Of a DNA stretch of 64,000 nucleotides, positions 35,041 to 43,151 are shown piece after piece. The position numbers were made by a program, and so were the translations under genes. The notes below the pieces were generated by a model. That model did not search any database. It was given only the letters and a program-made list of their open reading frames with translations, and had not been told where the DNA came from. Within the stretch, counting starts at the first letter, position 1; each line of letters begins with the position of its first letter. The DNA is from Ramlibacter sp. WS9 (GTDB lineage: Bacteria; Pseudomonadota; Gammaproteobacteria; Burkholderiales; Burkholderiaceae_C), in NCBI RefSeq assembly GCF_003797765.1, contig NZ_RKMB01000018.1, positions 1-64,000 of the forward strand, in the 5' to 3' direction.

Positions 35041-35382
35041 TTAACCATGCGCGCGCCTCCTGCCGCCTGCCTCGATGATCGCAGCACGGCGACCCAGCTT
35101 CTTCTCGATGCTCTTCGCCAGTGACCTGTCTGGGCTCTTCTTCCAGGAGCGAGGTGGGTGCGCAACCGTGCGGAGCTGCACTTCGGCAAGCTCGTCTTGC
35201 GCTGCTGTAAGCGTGCGTGACGCAAGGGGCGCGTTCTCCATGCGACGAATCCGTCGCAAGTCCTTCGCCTTATGCCTGGCGATCGCGAAACGGGAATTCG
35301 CTCCTCGCTCACCGTAACTGTTGCGACGATCACGTTCGAGGCTGAGCGCCTTCTTCCGTTGCGGTGTGCGACGAACTTTCAT
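35041..35382 (-). CDS. Small basic hypothetical protein
   Basis: A 113-residue, very basic protein (MKVRRTPQRKKALSLERDRRNSYGERGANSRFAIARHKAK). It has no domain, signal or membrane segment that can be recognised. It could bind nucleic acid. It lies directly downstream of the BrnTA pair on the same strand, with 16 bases between. No clear ribosome site is seen, so confidence is moderate. Confidence 0.5.
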   Translation of the reverse strand: MKVRRTPQRKKALSLERDRRNSYGERGANSRFAIARHKAKDLRRIRRMENAPLASRTLTAAQDELAEVQLRTVAHPPRSWKKSPDRSLAKSIEKKLGRRAAIIEAGGRRRAHG

Positions 35383-35398
35383 TGCGCCGAACGTTAAG

Positions 35399-35698
35399 TT
35401 AAGCCGCCGCGCGTTTACGCGTTGTCGGCCTTTGACGACCAGTTAAATTTCGATTCACTGCCTTGCGAAGAGTGTCATTGATGCGAGACTGATAACCCGT
35501 GCCCTGAGACTTGAAGTAGTCCAGTACGTCGGCATCCAGACGTATGGAAGTCAACACTTTCGTCGGTGCAGCTTGCGGCCCGCGGCCACGCCGTACCACA
35601 GGAGCTCCGAGCATGTCTTCGGTCCATGCAGGGTTGTCCGGGTCAGACACCTTAGCCGAGGTCTTCTTTGGCAACTTGGCGGTAGTAGCGTGCTTCAT
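35399..35698 (-). CDS. brnA: BrnA-type antitoxin
   Basis: A 99-residue antitoxin. The C-terminal half is a ribbon-helix-helix-like DNA-binding segment, TSIRLDADVLDYFKSQGTGYQSRINDTLRKAV, which is typical of BrnA/BrnT pairs. A basic tail (GRQRPTTRKRAAA) follows. BrnA binds and neutralises BrnT and represses its own operon. It overlaps the 3' end of the toxin gene by 47 bases in a different frame. Confidence 0.85.
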   Translation of the reverse strand: MKHATTAKLPKKTSAKVSDPDNPAWTEDMLGAPVVRRGRGPQAAPTKVLTSIRLDADVLDYFKSQGTGYQSRINDTLRKAVNRNLTGRQRPTTRKRAAA

Positions 35699-35933
35699 GC
35701 TTTTCTGCCCTTCGTAGGGAGATAACGTGCGGCCCCTTCGAGCGCTCCGTATAGACCATCACAACCACTTCGTTGTACAGGATGCCGAAACAAACCTGGC
35801 GCGCCTCGCCATAGTCCTCTCGTATGTCCTCACGGGTAACCGTGAAGTGGTCCCAAATTGCATCGCATCCGGCGAAGTCCAGCCCGTGCTTCTTGATGTT
35901 GAGCTTGCGCTTGGCCTCATCCCATGTGAGCAT
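35652..35933 (-). CDS. brnT: BrnT-type ribonuclease toxin
   Basis: A 93-residue toxin beginning MLTWDEAKRKLNIKKHGLDF, the standard BrnT opening (EAK...N..KHG.dF). REDYGEARQVCFGILYNEVVVMVYTER and HVISLRRAEKHEARYY complete the RelE-like fold with its basic catalytic residues. BrnT inhibits growth by cleaving RNA. As usual for this family the toxin gene comes first and the antitoxin second. Confidence 0.88.
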   Translation of the reverse strand: MLTWDEAKRKLNIKKHGLDFAGCDAIWDHFTVTREDIREDYGEARQVCFGILYNEVVVMVYTERSKGPHVISLRRAEKHEARYYRQVAKEDLG

Positions 35934-36059
35934 GGAATATTGTATCTACAAAATAACAAGCGTGCCGGAAGAAATTTAACGAAGATGACCGGATCGCCAA
36001 CATGAGCGGCGGAGCCGCAGCCTGCTGTTGTGGGTCGGTGTCGATTGGAAAGTTGGAGC

Positions 36060-36398
36060 TCATTTTGGCGACACCAACCGAACAACCTTGAGCCCAAAAC
36101 GCGACCAGCTACCTTTTGGGTAGGCACAGACAAAGGCGTCTTGTCTCTCGCACAACGAGAAGCGACGCGAGTACAAGATCGACCACGCGGCGACGCCAAT
36201 TGCGCATGACACTAGCGCCAGACTCAGCACGACAAAACCAACGGCGAAGCTTGCCAGGATATGAAAGCGACCAAGAAGCAGCGTGTCGTGAAAATAGGAC
36301 CACCAAGTTGTCGACGCCAGTTTAGCCAACGTCGCCATCGCCCCAAACATGCACGAGAAAACGGACAGCTTTAAATGCAACACCGCACGAGAGCTCAT
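36060..36398 (-). CDS. Small membrane protein, unknown
   Basis: A 112-residue protein with hydrophobic segments at about 8-27 and 45-75 (FHILASFAVGFVVLSLALVSCAIGVAAWSIL) and a Cys-containing cytoplasmic tail. No family is recognised. Base composition is lower in GC than the flanks, in keeping with the accessory patch around BrnTA. Confidence 0.45.
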   Translation of the reverse strand: MSSRAVLHLKLSVFSCMFGAMATLAKLASTTWWSYFHDTLLLGRFHILASFAVGFVVLSLALVSCAIGVAAWSILYSRRFSLCERQDAFVCAYPKGSWSRFGLKVVRLVSPK

Positions 36399-36412
36399 GG
36401 AACTCTGTAGCT

Positions 36413-36625
36413 CTAACGTGATGCATACCGCAAACTCTGCGGATTAAATCGACCGTCACTCATCAATCCAGTCCCATCAATCGTCGCGACTGCTTGATCC
36501 AAAAGACTTTTCATTTCTTCGACGCGCATCAATCCGGTATAAAAATTCCGGACACGTCCGACACGCGCCGCTTTATTTCGAAAAACCTGCGAAATAAGCT
36601 GGCCGCTGCGCATTAAGCTGGACAT
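36413..36625 (-). CDS. Small hypothetical protein
   Basis: A 70-residue protein, MSSLMRSGQLISQVFRNKAARVGRVRNFYTG..., with an AGGAGGATTCC site before the ATG at 36625, which supports translation. It is basic at its start and acidic in the middle (MRVEEMKSLLDQAVATIDG). No family is recognised. Confidence 0.5.
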   Translation of the reverse strand: MSSLMRSGQLISQVFRNKAARVGRVRNFYTGLMRVEEMKSLLDQAVATIDGTGLMSDGRFNPQSLRYASR

Positions 36626-36793
36626 GGAATCCTCCTGGGCACCGCACCTGCATTGGGTTCTCGGCATTGAGACGCTCGTTTATACAGGCACAAATCAATC
36701 CTTCAAACCCGAATGATCGTGGTCCCACCCGTCAACAATGGAGATGGTCAAGGCCACGCTCGCCAGGGTCGGCAGCGGCGCGCTGCCGCGGCG

Positions 36794-37948
36794 TCAGGCA
36801 AGGTGGCGGCGCAGCGCCTTCGCAAAAGCCCAGCCCGCCAGCGGCAACCCCACCACCGGCGGCAGCAGCAACCAGGCCGGGCCGCCGTGGTCGAAGGCCA
36901 GCCCGCTCAGCATCACACCCACTGCCTGACCCGTGAAGAGGCAGAACGCGAACATCGCCACGGCGCTGCCGCGGACAGTCGGGGCCATCTGCGTGGCATG
37001 CGTCTGCAGCGTGTTGTGAAACAGGTAAGTGCCGATGCCGACCACGAGTGCGACGGGGCCGGCCGTCCAACCCCACGGCGAAAGCAGGAAGGCCAAGTAG
37101 CCCGCACCTACAAAGGCGCAGCCGACCAGCACCATGCGGCGTTGGCCCAGGCGCGCGACGATCATCTTGGCCGTCATCGCGTAGATCAGGCCACCCACGG
37201 CGTTCAATGCCAGCAGCGCCGACACCACAGTGAGTGAGAGCCCGAAGCGCTGGTGCAAGTAAGCGGGCAAGTACGCGGCCGGGCCCAGCAGCAGCACACC
37301 TTCGGCGAATGCCGCGGCGAGTACCCACCAGGCCCATCGCGTGCTGACCACCACGCGCAGGCCGTCGAGGAAGTGCCCCGTGGACGCGGGAGCTGCGACG
37401 GCCACCGCTGCGCGCAAGTGCCTGACGAGCAGCACCGTCACCACGGCGTAGCCGACAGCGAGCGTGACGAACGCGCCGCGCCAGCCCCAAGCCAGATCGG
37501 CAAAGACGCCGCCGGCCAGCTGCCCCATCATCATCCCGGACAAGGTGCCCAGCAGAAGCCTGGCCAACGTGGGCTGCCGCTCTTCGAACGCAACGGCGTC
37601 GCCGATCCAGGCCATGGCTAGGGGGACGATGCCCGCCGCGGCCATGCCCCACGCGACACGCGCCAGCAACAAGGTGTCGAAGTCCGGCGCGGCGGCTGAC
37701 GCCAACGACAAAACGCAGCAGCCACCGACGGCCACAGTGACCATGCGTGCCTTGCCGAAGCGGTCTGCGAGTGGCCCGAACACCAGTTGCATGAGGCCGT
37801 ATGCGATCGCGAACACGATGACCGCACTGCCGGCCTGGCCGGTGGTGAGTTGGAAGTCTTGCGCCAAACGGGGGATGAGCCCATCGCAAACCCGCAGCGC
37901 CGCGCCGCTGAAGAATGACGCGAGGGCGAGCAGGGTGACAAATTGCAT
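36794..37948 (-). CDS. MFS transporter
   Basis: A 384-residue major facilitator protein with about twelve hydrophobic helices. The loop 2-3 signature appears as GPLADRFGKARMVT. It begins MQFVTLLALASFFSGAALRVCDGLIPRLAQDF. It likely exports or takes up a small compound by proton antiport; the substrate cannot be told. It is divergent from the PKD-hydrolase gene. Confidence 0.85.
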   Translation of the reverse strand: MQFVTLLALASFFSGAALRVCDGLIPRLAQDFQLTTGQAGSAVIVFAIAYGLMQLVFGPLADRFGKARMVTVAVGGCCVLSLASAAAPDFDTLLLARVAWGMAAAGIVPLAMAWIGDAVAFEERQPTLARLLLGTLSGMMMGQLAGGVFADLAWGWRGAFVTLAVGYAVVTVLLVRHLRAAVAVAAPASTGHFLDGLRVVVSTRWAWWVLAAAFAEGVLLLGPAAYLPAYLHQRFGLSLTVVSALLALNAVGGLIYAMTAKMIVARLGQRRMVLVGCAFVGAGYLAFLLSPWGWTAGPVALVVGIGTYLFHNTLQTHATQMAPTVRGSAVAMFAFCLFTGQAVGVMLSGLAFDHGGPAWLLLPPVVGLPLAGWAFAKALRRHLA

Positions 37949-38072
37949 GAGGACTCGCCGACTCTAGCATTGGCGGCAAGGTGAGGAATCCTGGGCAGAA
38001 CTGTTGCACCTCGCATTGCGCGGTGCGTAAAGCTGGGCTTTACGGGGCCATGGGTCGTTAGACTTTGTTTCC

Positions 38073-39536
38073 ATGAATTGCCCAAGGTATCTCTGCGTCC
38101 TGTCGTTCGTCGCATTTCTGGGCGCCTGCGGGGGCGGAGGGGGCGGCGGCGCACCGGCCAACACCAACACCCCGCCGGTCGCGAATGCGGTCGCCGCTCA
38201 AACTGTCACCGTCAATGCCGCTGTGGCCCTCGATGGCAGCGGTAGCTCGGACGCCAATGGCGACACCCTGAGCTACGCCTGGACGCTCACCGGGAAGCCG
38301 GCCGGCAGCACCGCGATCGTTGGGAGCGCCAGTTTCGCGAAAGCGACTTTCGTCGCCGATGTGGCGGGCGTCTACACCGCGATGCTGGTGGTCAACGACG
38401 GAAAGCAGAACGGATCCAGCACCACCTCGGTCAGCATCACGGCCGCCGCGGTCAACGTGGTGGGCCCGGGCCAGTTCGTGGACGCGGTGCACCTCAAGAC
38501 GATCAGCCCCGCCGAAGTCGGCGCCGCGCTTGCGCTCGACGGGGAAGCGGCCTTTCTCGCCACCCCCAAGTACGCCGTTCAGGCCTGGCGCCTGACCTAC
38601 CTCACCGTCGATGGCCAGGGCCAGCAGATCCTGGCGTCCGGCCTGGTTGCCGTTCCGGACAAGGCGACCAACGCCCTCAGCCCGGTTCTGAGCTATCAAC
38701 ATGCCACCATCAAGCGCCAGGCCGATGCGCCGAGCAGCCTCACGAAACTCGGGGATCCGCCGGTGGTGCTGGCGTCTCTGGGCTACATCGCGCAGGCGGC
38801 GGACTATGTGGGCTACGGCGTGTCTGCAGCGGCGCCGCACCCTTACTTGTTGTCGGGTCCGTCCGCGTCTGCCGTGATCGATTTCCTGACGGCTGCAAAG
38901 TACTGGCGGCAAACCCGGCAAGTGCCCGACAACAAGCAGCTTTTTCTCACGGGCTACTCGGAGGGCGGCTATGTGACGATGGCCACCCACAAGGCGCTGC
39001 AGGCTGGCACGTCGGCCCATCGCAACGAACTTGTCCGCGTCGTCGCGGGTGCCGGGCCGTACAACGTCGGCGCCACCATGGACCAGCTTCTGGCCATCAT
39101 TCGCGAGACTTACCCTCCACTGGGCCAGTTGCTCAACCCGGGGATCCTGAAATTTCTGAGCGATGACGACCGGCGCCATGCGCGTGATCTGCTGATGGGC
39201 CTGTCGCTGGGGATCGATGCGGAAGTCACCTTCATGCCGACCGTGATCGACAACTACCTGGCCGACAACCGCACGGCCATCGAAACCTTCAGCGACGTGT
39301 TCGACTGGGCACCGCAAATCCCCGTGAGCCTCTTTCACGGCCGTGACGACCGCACCGTCCCGTACCTGAGCGCGACCAGCACCTTGCAGGCGATGCAAGC
39401 GCGAGGCGCGGGCGATCGGGTCTCGTTGACGGAGTGTGTGGCCCCGGCGGGCGAACCGGCGGGACACAAGGAATGCGTGCTGCCGTATTGGCGGTTCGTG
39501 CTGGATCAGTTCAGCAAGGCCGCCAAGGATCTTTGA
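38073..39536 (+). CDS. PKD-domain alpha/beta-hydrolase lipoprotein
   Basis: A 487-residue secreted hydrolase. The signal MNCPRYLCVLSFVAFLGAC ends in lipobox LGAC with a Gly run behind it. Residues ~35-125 are a PKD/cadherin-like domain (VALDGSGSSDANGDTLSYAWTL). The rest is an alpha/beta hydrolase: GYSEGGY holds the nucleophile Ser, HGRDDRTVP the Asp, and AGHKEC the likely His. It resembles secreted lipases/esterases of the LIP type. It probably acts on an extracellular ester or peptide. Confidence 0.8.
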   Translation: MNCPRYLCVLSFVAFLGACGGGGGGGAPANTNTPPVANAVAAQTVTVNAAVALDGSGSSDANGDTLSYAWTLTGKPAGSTAIVGSASFAKATFVADVAGVYTAMLVVNDGKQNGSSTTSVSITAAAVNVVGPGQFVDAVHLKTISPAEVGAALALDGEAAFLATPKYAVQAWRLTYLTVDGQGQQILASGLVAVPDKATNALSPVLSYQHATIKRQADAPSSLTKLGDPPVVLASLGYIAQAADYVGYGVSAAAPHPYLLSGPSASAVIDFLTAAKYWRQTRQVPDNKQLFLTGYSEGGYVTMATHKALQAGTSAHRNELVRVVAGAGPYNVGATMDQLLAIIRETYPPLGQLLNPGILKFLSDDDRRHARDLLMGLSLGIDAEVTFMPTVIDNYLADNRTAIETFSDVFDWAPQIPVSLFHGRDDRTVPYLSATSTLQAMQARGAGDRVSLTECVAPAGEPAGHKECVLPYWRFVLDQFSKAAKDL

Positions 39537-39554
39537 TTCGGGCGCCGGGGCGCA

Positions 39555-39671
39555 TCAGTTGCCGTGGTGCAGCTGCCGCTCCCATTCGCGCTTCTGCTGC
39601 CGAGTGACAACGGCAGCGATCGCAAGCAGGACAAGGAACATACCTATGCCGGCAAGAAGAGAGGTTTCCAT
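39555..39671 (-). CDS. 38-residue single-span membrane peptide
   Basis: METSLLAGIGMFLVLLAIAAVVT is a transmembrane helix, followed by a basic RQQKREWERQLHHGN tail. The composition looks like a real small membrane protein, but no ribosome site is evident. It converges with the PKD-hydrolase gene. Confidence 0.4.
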   Translation of the reverse strand: METSLLAGIGMFLVLLAIAAVVTRQQKREWERQLHHGN

Positions 39672-39764
39672 AGTGTGGTTTGGATGATGTCTTCATTCCA
39701 AGCTACACCCCTCGAACGCCCGCACTTGTGGGACTAAGGATGGGCAGGCCGTAGGACCCGGCGT

Positions 39765-40745
39765 TCACGAGCCCCTCAGCAGGACTTTCCCGGTGCGCCC
39801 TACGTGTTCGGCGGCCGTCATGGCAGCGGCGGCATCGGCCAGGCCGAATACACCGCCCACCGGCAGCTTCAGCAAGCCGCTTGCAACCTGCCCGGCCAAC
39901 TCGCCGATCATGCGGCCCAGCTCGGCCGGCGGTGTGGCCGCGAGGCGCTTGCTGGCCCAATAGCCTCTGACGACCGCCTGCTTGAAGATCAGATCGCCGC
40001 CACTGATCACCAAAGGCTTGAAGGTCAGCGACCCGAACGAGATCAGCTCGCCGTTCTCTGCCAACAGCCCCATGATCTGCTGCGCCGCCTCGCCGCCGAT
40101 GGATTCGATGGCCCGCACGATTGGGGCACCGCCGGTCAATGCCTTTACGCGGTCTTGCCAGCCCGTGACGTCAGTCGACACCCCGTGGGCGATGCCCGCC
40201 GCGGCCAGGTCGGCCAGGGCCGATTCGCGCCGCACCAGGTTCACCACCCCGATGCCGCGCGCCGCGGCCAGCGTGGCCAGGACTTTGCCGACGGCGCCGT
40301 TGGCGGCGTTCTGAACGATCCACTGGCCGGGCTGGAGCTTCATGTCTTCCAGCAGCATCAGAGCGCTCAAGGGCATGGCCAGCAGTTGGCACGCGGCTTC
40401 GTCGGGCAGCGCATCGGGAACCGGCACCAGCTTGGCGGCCGGGCTGATGAAGCACTCGGCCCACGCGGCTTGCGCCGATGCGCTGGCCACGCGCTGTCCC
40501 AGCTGCACGTTCTTGACGCCTTCGCCCACGGCGTCGACGACGCCCAGCGCCTCGGTGCCCGGCACCGCCGGCAGGGCAGGCTTGTAGCCGTAGACACCGC
40601 GCACGATCGCAAGGTCGTGGTTGTGGATCGGCGACAGGACCATTCGAACGCGGGCCTCGCCTGGGCCCGGCACGGGCAGCGGGCGCTCGCCCGGGTGGAC
40701 AACATCGGCAGGTTCGCCGAAACGGTCGATCACGACACTTTGCAT
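39765..40745 (-). CDS. MDR-family quinone/enoyl reductase
   Basis: A 326-residue medium-chain dehydrogenase/reductase without the structural-zinc Cys set, so of the quinone oxidoreductase or trans-2-enoyl-CoA reductase (MECR) type. GTEALGVVDAVGEGV, the nucleotide site NAANGAVGKVLATLA and AIESIGG follow the family. It would use NADPH to reduce a conjugated ketone or enoyl group. It lies 44 bases downstream of the DHFR-like gene on the same strand. Confidence 0.85.
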   Translation of the reverse strand: MQSVVIDRFGEPADVVHPGERPLPVPGPGEARVRMVLSPIHNHDLAIVRGVYGYKPALPAVPGTEALGVVDAVGEGVKNVQLGQRVASASAQAAWAECFISPAAKLVPVPDALPDEAACQLLAMPLSALMLLEDMKLQPGQWIVQNAANGAVGKVLATLAAARGIGVVNLVRRESALADLAAAGIAHGVSTDVTGWQDRVKALTGGAPIVRAIESIGGEAAQQIMGLLAENGELISFGSLTFKPLVISGGDLIFKQAVVRGYWASKRLAATPPAELGRMIGELAGQVASGLLKLPVGGVFGLADAAAAMTAAEHVGRTGKVLLRGS

Positions 40746-40789
40746 ACGAACGATCCTTTATGTGGTTGCCAATTGTCTTCCAGCTGCGA

Positions 40790-41374
40790 TCATGGCCGGC
40801 AGTCATAGTGCAACGCCACGGTGTCCGACTCTGGTAAGCGCTTCTGACCCAGCAGCGTCCAGTTCTGCGCCAGGCCGGCTTCGAAAGTGCGGACGCCTTC
40901 ACCGAGCAGCACGTTGCCGATCAAAAGGTGCATTTCGTCGAAGAGCCCGTGCGCCAAGAGGCTGTTGTAGAGCAGGTGGCTGCCGTAGATCAGCAGGTCG
41001 GGGCCGGGCGCGGCCTTGAGTTGGGCGATGCGCACCCGGGCGTTGGCGCGTGAAATCACTTCGGTGTCGGCGGCCCACGGAGAATCGGGGCGCACACGCA
41101 GGTTGTCACTGACGAGCACTTTACGTGCCGCCGCCACACGCTCGGCGATCTCGCGCTGCACCGGGTCGCTGCCGGGGCCGCGGTCCACATTGGGCCAGTA
41201 GGCTTCGAACATAGGAAAGGTGGTCGCGCCGAAGAGCAAGGTGCCGGCGTGGCGCATGCAATCGAGGTTGTGGACGCTGAAAGCGGCATCCATTGGCAGG
41301 CCGGCGAGCGAGCCGCCGGGGCCGGCGCAGTAGCCGTCGAGTGAACTGAGGATGCTGACGATGAGCTTGGCCAT
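40790..41374 (-). CDS. DHFR/RibD-like reductase family protein
   Basis: A 194-residue protein of the dihydrofolate-reductase-like (RibD C-terminal) family. MAKLIVSILSSLDGYCAGPGG, LLFGATTFPMFEAYWP and LLIYGSHLLYNSLLAHGLFDEMHLLIGNVLLG are its hallmark strands. The family binds NADPH; the physiological substrate is unknown. AGGAGAACC precedes the ATG at 41374. It follows the ECF sigma factor gene, an arrangement common for sigma factors of this type. Confidence 0.8.
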   Translation of the reverse strand: MAKLIVSILSSLDGYCAGPGGSLAGLPMDAAFSVHNLDCMRHAGTLLFGATTFPMFEAYWPNVDRGPGSDPVQREIAERVAAARKVLVSDNLRVRPDSPWAADTEVISRANARVRIAQLKAAPGPDLLIYGSHLLYNSLLAHGLFDEMHLLIGNVLLGEGVRTFEAGLAQNWTLLGQKRLPESDTVALHYDCRP

Positions 41375-41480
41375 GAATTGGTTCTCCTGGGGTTGAGCCA
41401 CGCGGCCGGTCCATCCGGGGCGTGTCATCTCTTTGGAGACAGGGCGAGGGGCAAACTCATCGGTCCGGGCAGCGATTTCC

Positions 41481-42506
41481 TCAAATAAGTTCGTCGGGCA
41501 TGCCGAAGCGCCGGCAGACGGCCGGGTCGATGAAGCTGTCGATCGAAGCAATCAGCCCATCGCGAAGGCGCAAAAGCACCACGCCGCCCGGCGTGAAGCG
41601 GTCGGCACCGGGGTGCTTCATGTAGCAGGCGAAGCCCGGTTGGCCGTTGCCGCGCAGGGGCTGCAGCCGCCACGGCGTCTCGAACACGCGCTCGGCGAAG
41701 AACATCAGGGCGAAGCGGCGGCCGTCGAACCAGGCGGGCAGCGGCGGCATGGTGAAGCGCGCGTCCTCGGCAAGGAGGCTGGCCATGGCGTCGATGTCGC
41801 AGCTTTCCCAGGCGCTGACGAAGCGCTGCAGCAGGCCGTCGGCGTGATGCTCGCCGAGCCACTGCTGCCCGCCTGGTTCGACGGCCGCCGGTGTGCGCTC
41901 TTTCATCGTTTTCTGCGCGCGCTGCAGCGCGCTGTTGACCGAAGCGACCGAGGTGTCGAGCATCTCGGCCGCTTCGGCCGCCGAATACTCCAGCACTTCG
42001 CGCAGCAGCAGCACGGCGCGCTGTGTGGCGGGCAGGTGCTGCAGCGCGGCGACGAAAGCGAGTGCGACCGACTCACGGCGCTGCAGTGTGGTGGACGGGT
42101 CTTCATGCGTGCCGACCCACTCTGCATCGGGCAACGGCTCCAACCACACCGGCCCGGCCACCGGCTCACCCAATTCGGCCGTGGCCTGCAGCGGCGCGCC
42201 GTGGTCGGGCGAAGTGATGCGCCGCGGGCGCTGCGAGATCAGCCGCAGGCACACATGGGTGGCGATTCGATAAAGCCAGGTGCCGAGCGCGCTTCGCCCT
42301 TCGAACGAGGCGATGCCTCGCCACGCGGCCAGCAGCGTCTCCTGCAGCGCGTCGTCCGCATCGAAGGGCGAGCCCAACATGCGGTAGCAGTGCGCGTGCA
42401 GCTGGCGGCGCCGGGGAGCCACCAGCCGGTCGAAGGCAGCGTTGTCGCCGGCACGCGCGCGGGCCAGCCAATCAGCTTCGTCAACAAGGTCGGGCAGTTG
42501 AGGCAT
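41481..42506 (-). CDS. ECF sigma factor with SnoaL-like C-terminal domain
   Basis: A 341-residue sigma-70 family factor. Region 2 is RLVAPRRRQLHAHCYRMLGSPFDADDALQETLLAAWRG, and region 4 is LPATQRAVLLLREVLEYSAAEAAEMLDTSVASVNSALQRAQ. Residues ~225-335 form an NTF2/SnoaL-like domain (FVSAWESCDIDAMASLLAEDARFTMPP). This architecture (SigG/SigJ or ECF41/56-like) lacks an anti-sigma gene; the tail tunes activity. It is divergent from the cox operon, with about 140 bases between, and may control itself, the DHFR-like gene or that operon. Confidence 0.85.
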   Translation of the reverse strand: MPQLPDLVDEADWLARARAGDNAAFDRLVAPRRRQLHAHCYRMLGSPFDADDALQETLLAAWRGIASFEGRSALGTWLYRIATHVCLRLISQRPRRITSPDHGAPLQATAELGEPVAGPVWLEPLPDAEWVGTHEDPSTTLQRRESVALAFVAALQHLPATQRAVLLLREVLEYSAAEAAEMLDTSVASVNSALQRAQKTMKERTPAAVEPGGQQWLGEHHADGLLQRFVSAWESCDIDAMASLLAEDARFTMPPLPAWFDGRRFALMFFAERVFETPWRLQPLRGNGQPGFACYMKHPGADRFTPGGVVLLRLRDGLIASIDSFIDPAVCRRFGMPDELI

Positions 42507-42648
42507 TGCGCATTCTGGCGCAGCGGATGAGCTGTTGTTCCGTTTTGAGAATTTCGCATGTCGCCATCGGCGGGACTAGGGTTTTGCCTAGTGAGTGACC
42601 CAAGGGCAGGTTCAACAATGATCCGCGCCAACTCACAGGAGACAAGCC

Positions 42649-43140
42649 ATGCAGGTGCAATTCAAAGTCAACGGCAAAGCCGTGAACCTCGACGTTCCTC
42701 CCAACACCCTGCTGGTCCATGCGCTGCGCGAGCACCTGCAGCTGACGGGCACGCACGTCGGCTGCGACACGGCCCAATGCGGCGCCTGCACCGTGCTGCT
42801 CAACGGTCGCGCCATCAAGTCATGCAATACCCTCGCGGTTCAGCACCAGGGCGCGGAAGTCACCACCATCGAGGGAATTGCGGCTGCCGACGGCACGATG
42901 CACCCGATGCAAGCCGCATTCAAGGAATGCCACGGCCTGCAATGCGGGTTCTGCACGCCCGGCATGGTGATGAGCGCCATCGACCTGTGCACTTCGCACC
43001 CCAGCGCGAGCGAGACCGAAGTGCGCGAACTGCTGGACGGCAACATGTGCCGCTGCACCGGCTACCAGAACATCGTCAAGGCGATCCAGATGGGCGGCCA
43101 ATCGATGGCCGCCCCGGCCAAATCCAACGCTACCGCCTAA
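42649..43140 (+). CDS. coxS: CO dehydrogenase-like small subunit (2Fe-2S)
   Basis: A 163-residue iron-sulfur subunit of a xanthine-oxidase-family molybdenum hydroxylase. The plant-type cluster site is [12 protein letters not shown] with Cys60 nearby, and the second cluster uses CGFCTPGM and CRCTGYQN. It passes electrons from the Mo site to FAD. AGGAG precedes the ATG. It is the first gene of a six-gene operon in the order S-L-M-D-E-G. Confidence 0.9.
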   Translation: MQVQFKVNGKAVNLDVPPNTLLVHALREHLQLTGTHVGCDTAQCGACTVLLNGRAIKSCNTLAVQHQGAEVTTIEGIAAADGTMHPMQAAFKECHGLQCGFCTPGMVMSAIDLCTSHPSASETEVRELLDGNMCRCTGYQNIVKAIQMGGQSMAAPAKSNATA

Positions 43141-43151
43141 AGGAGAACACC

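Noticed and set aside
42558-43151. Upstream extension of coxL
   Set aside because: It overlaps coxS in another frame; the AGGAG site and [10 protein letters not shown] at 43152 define the real start.
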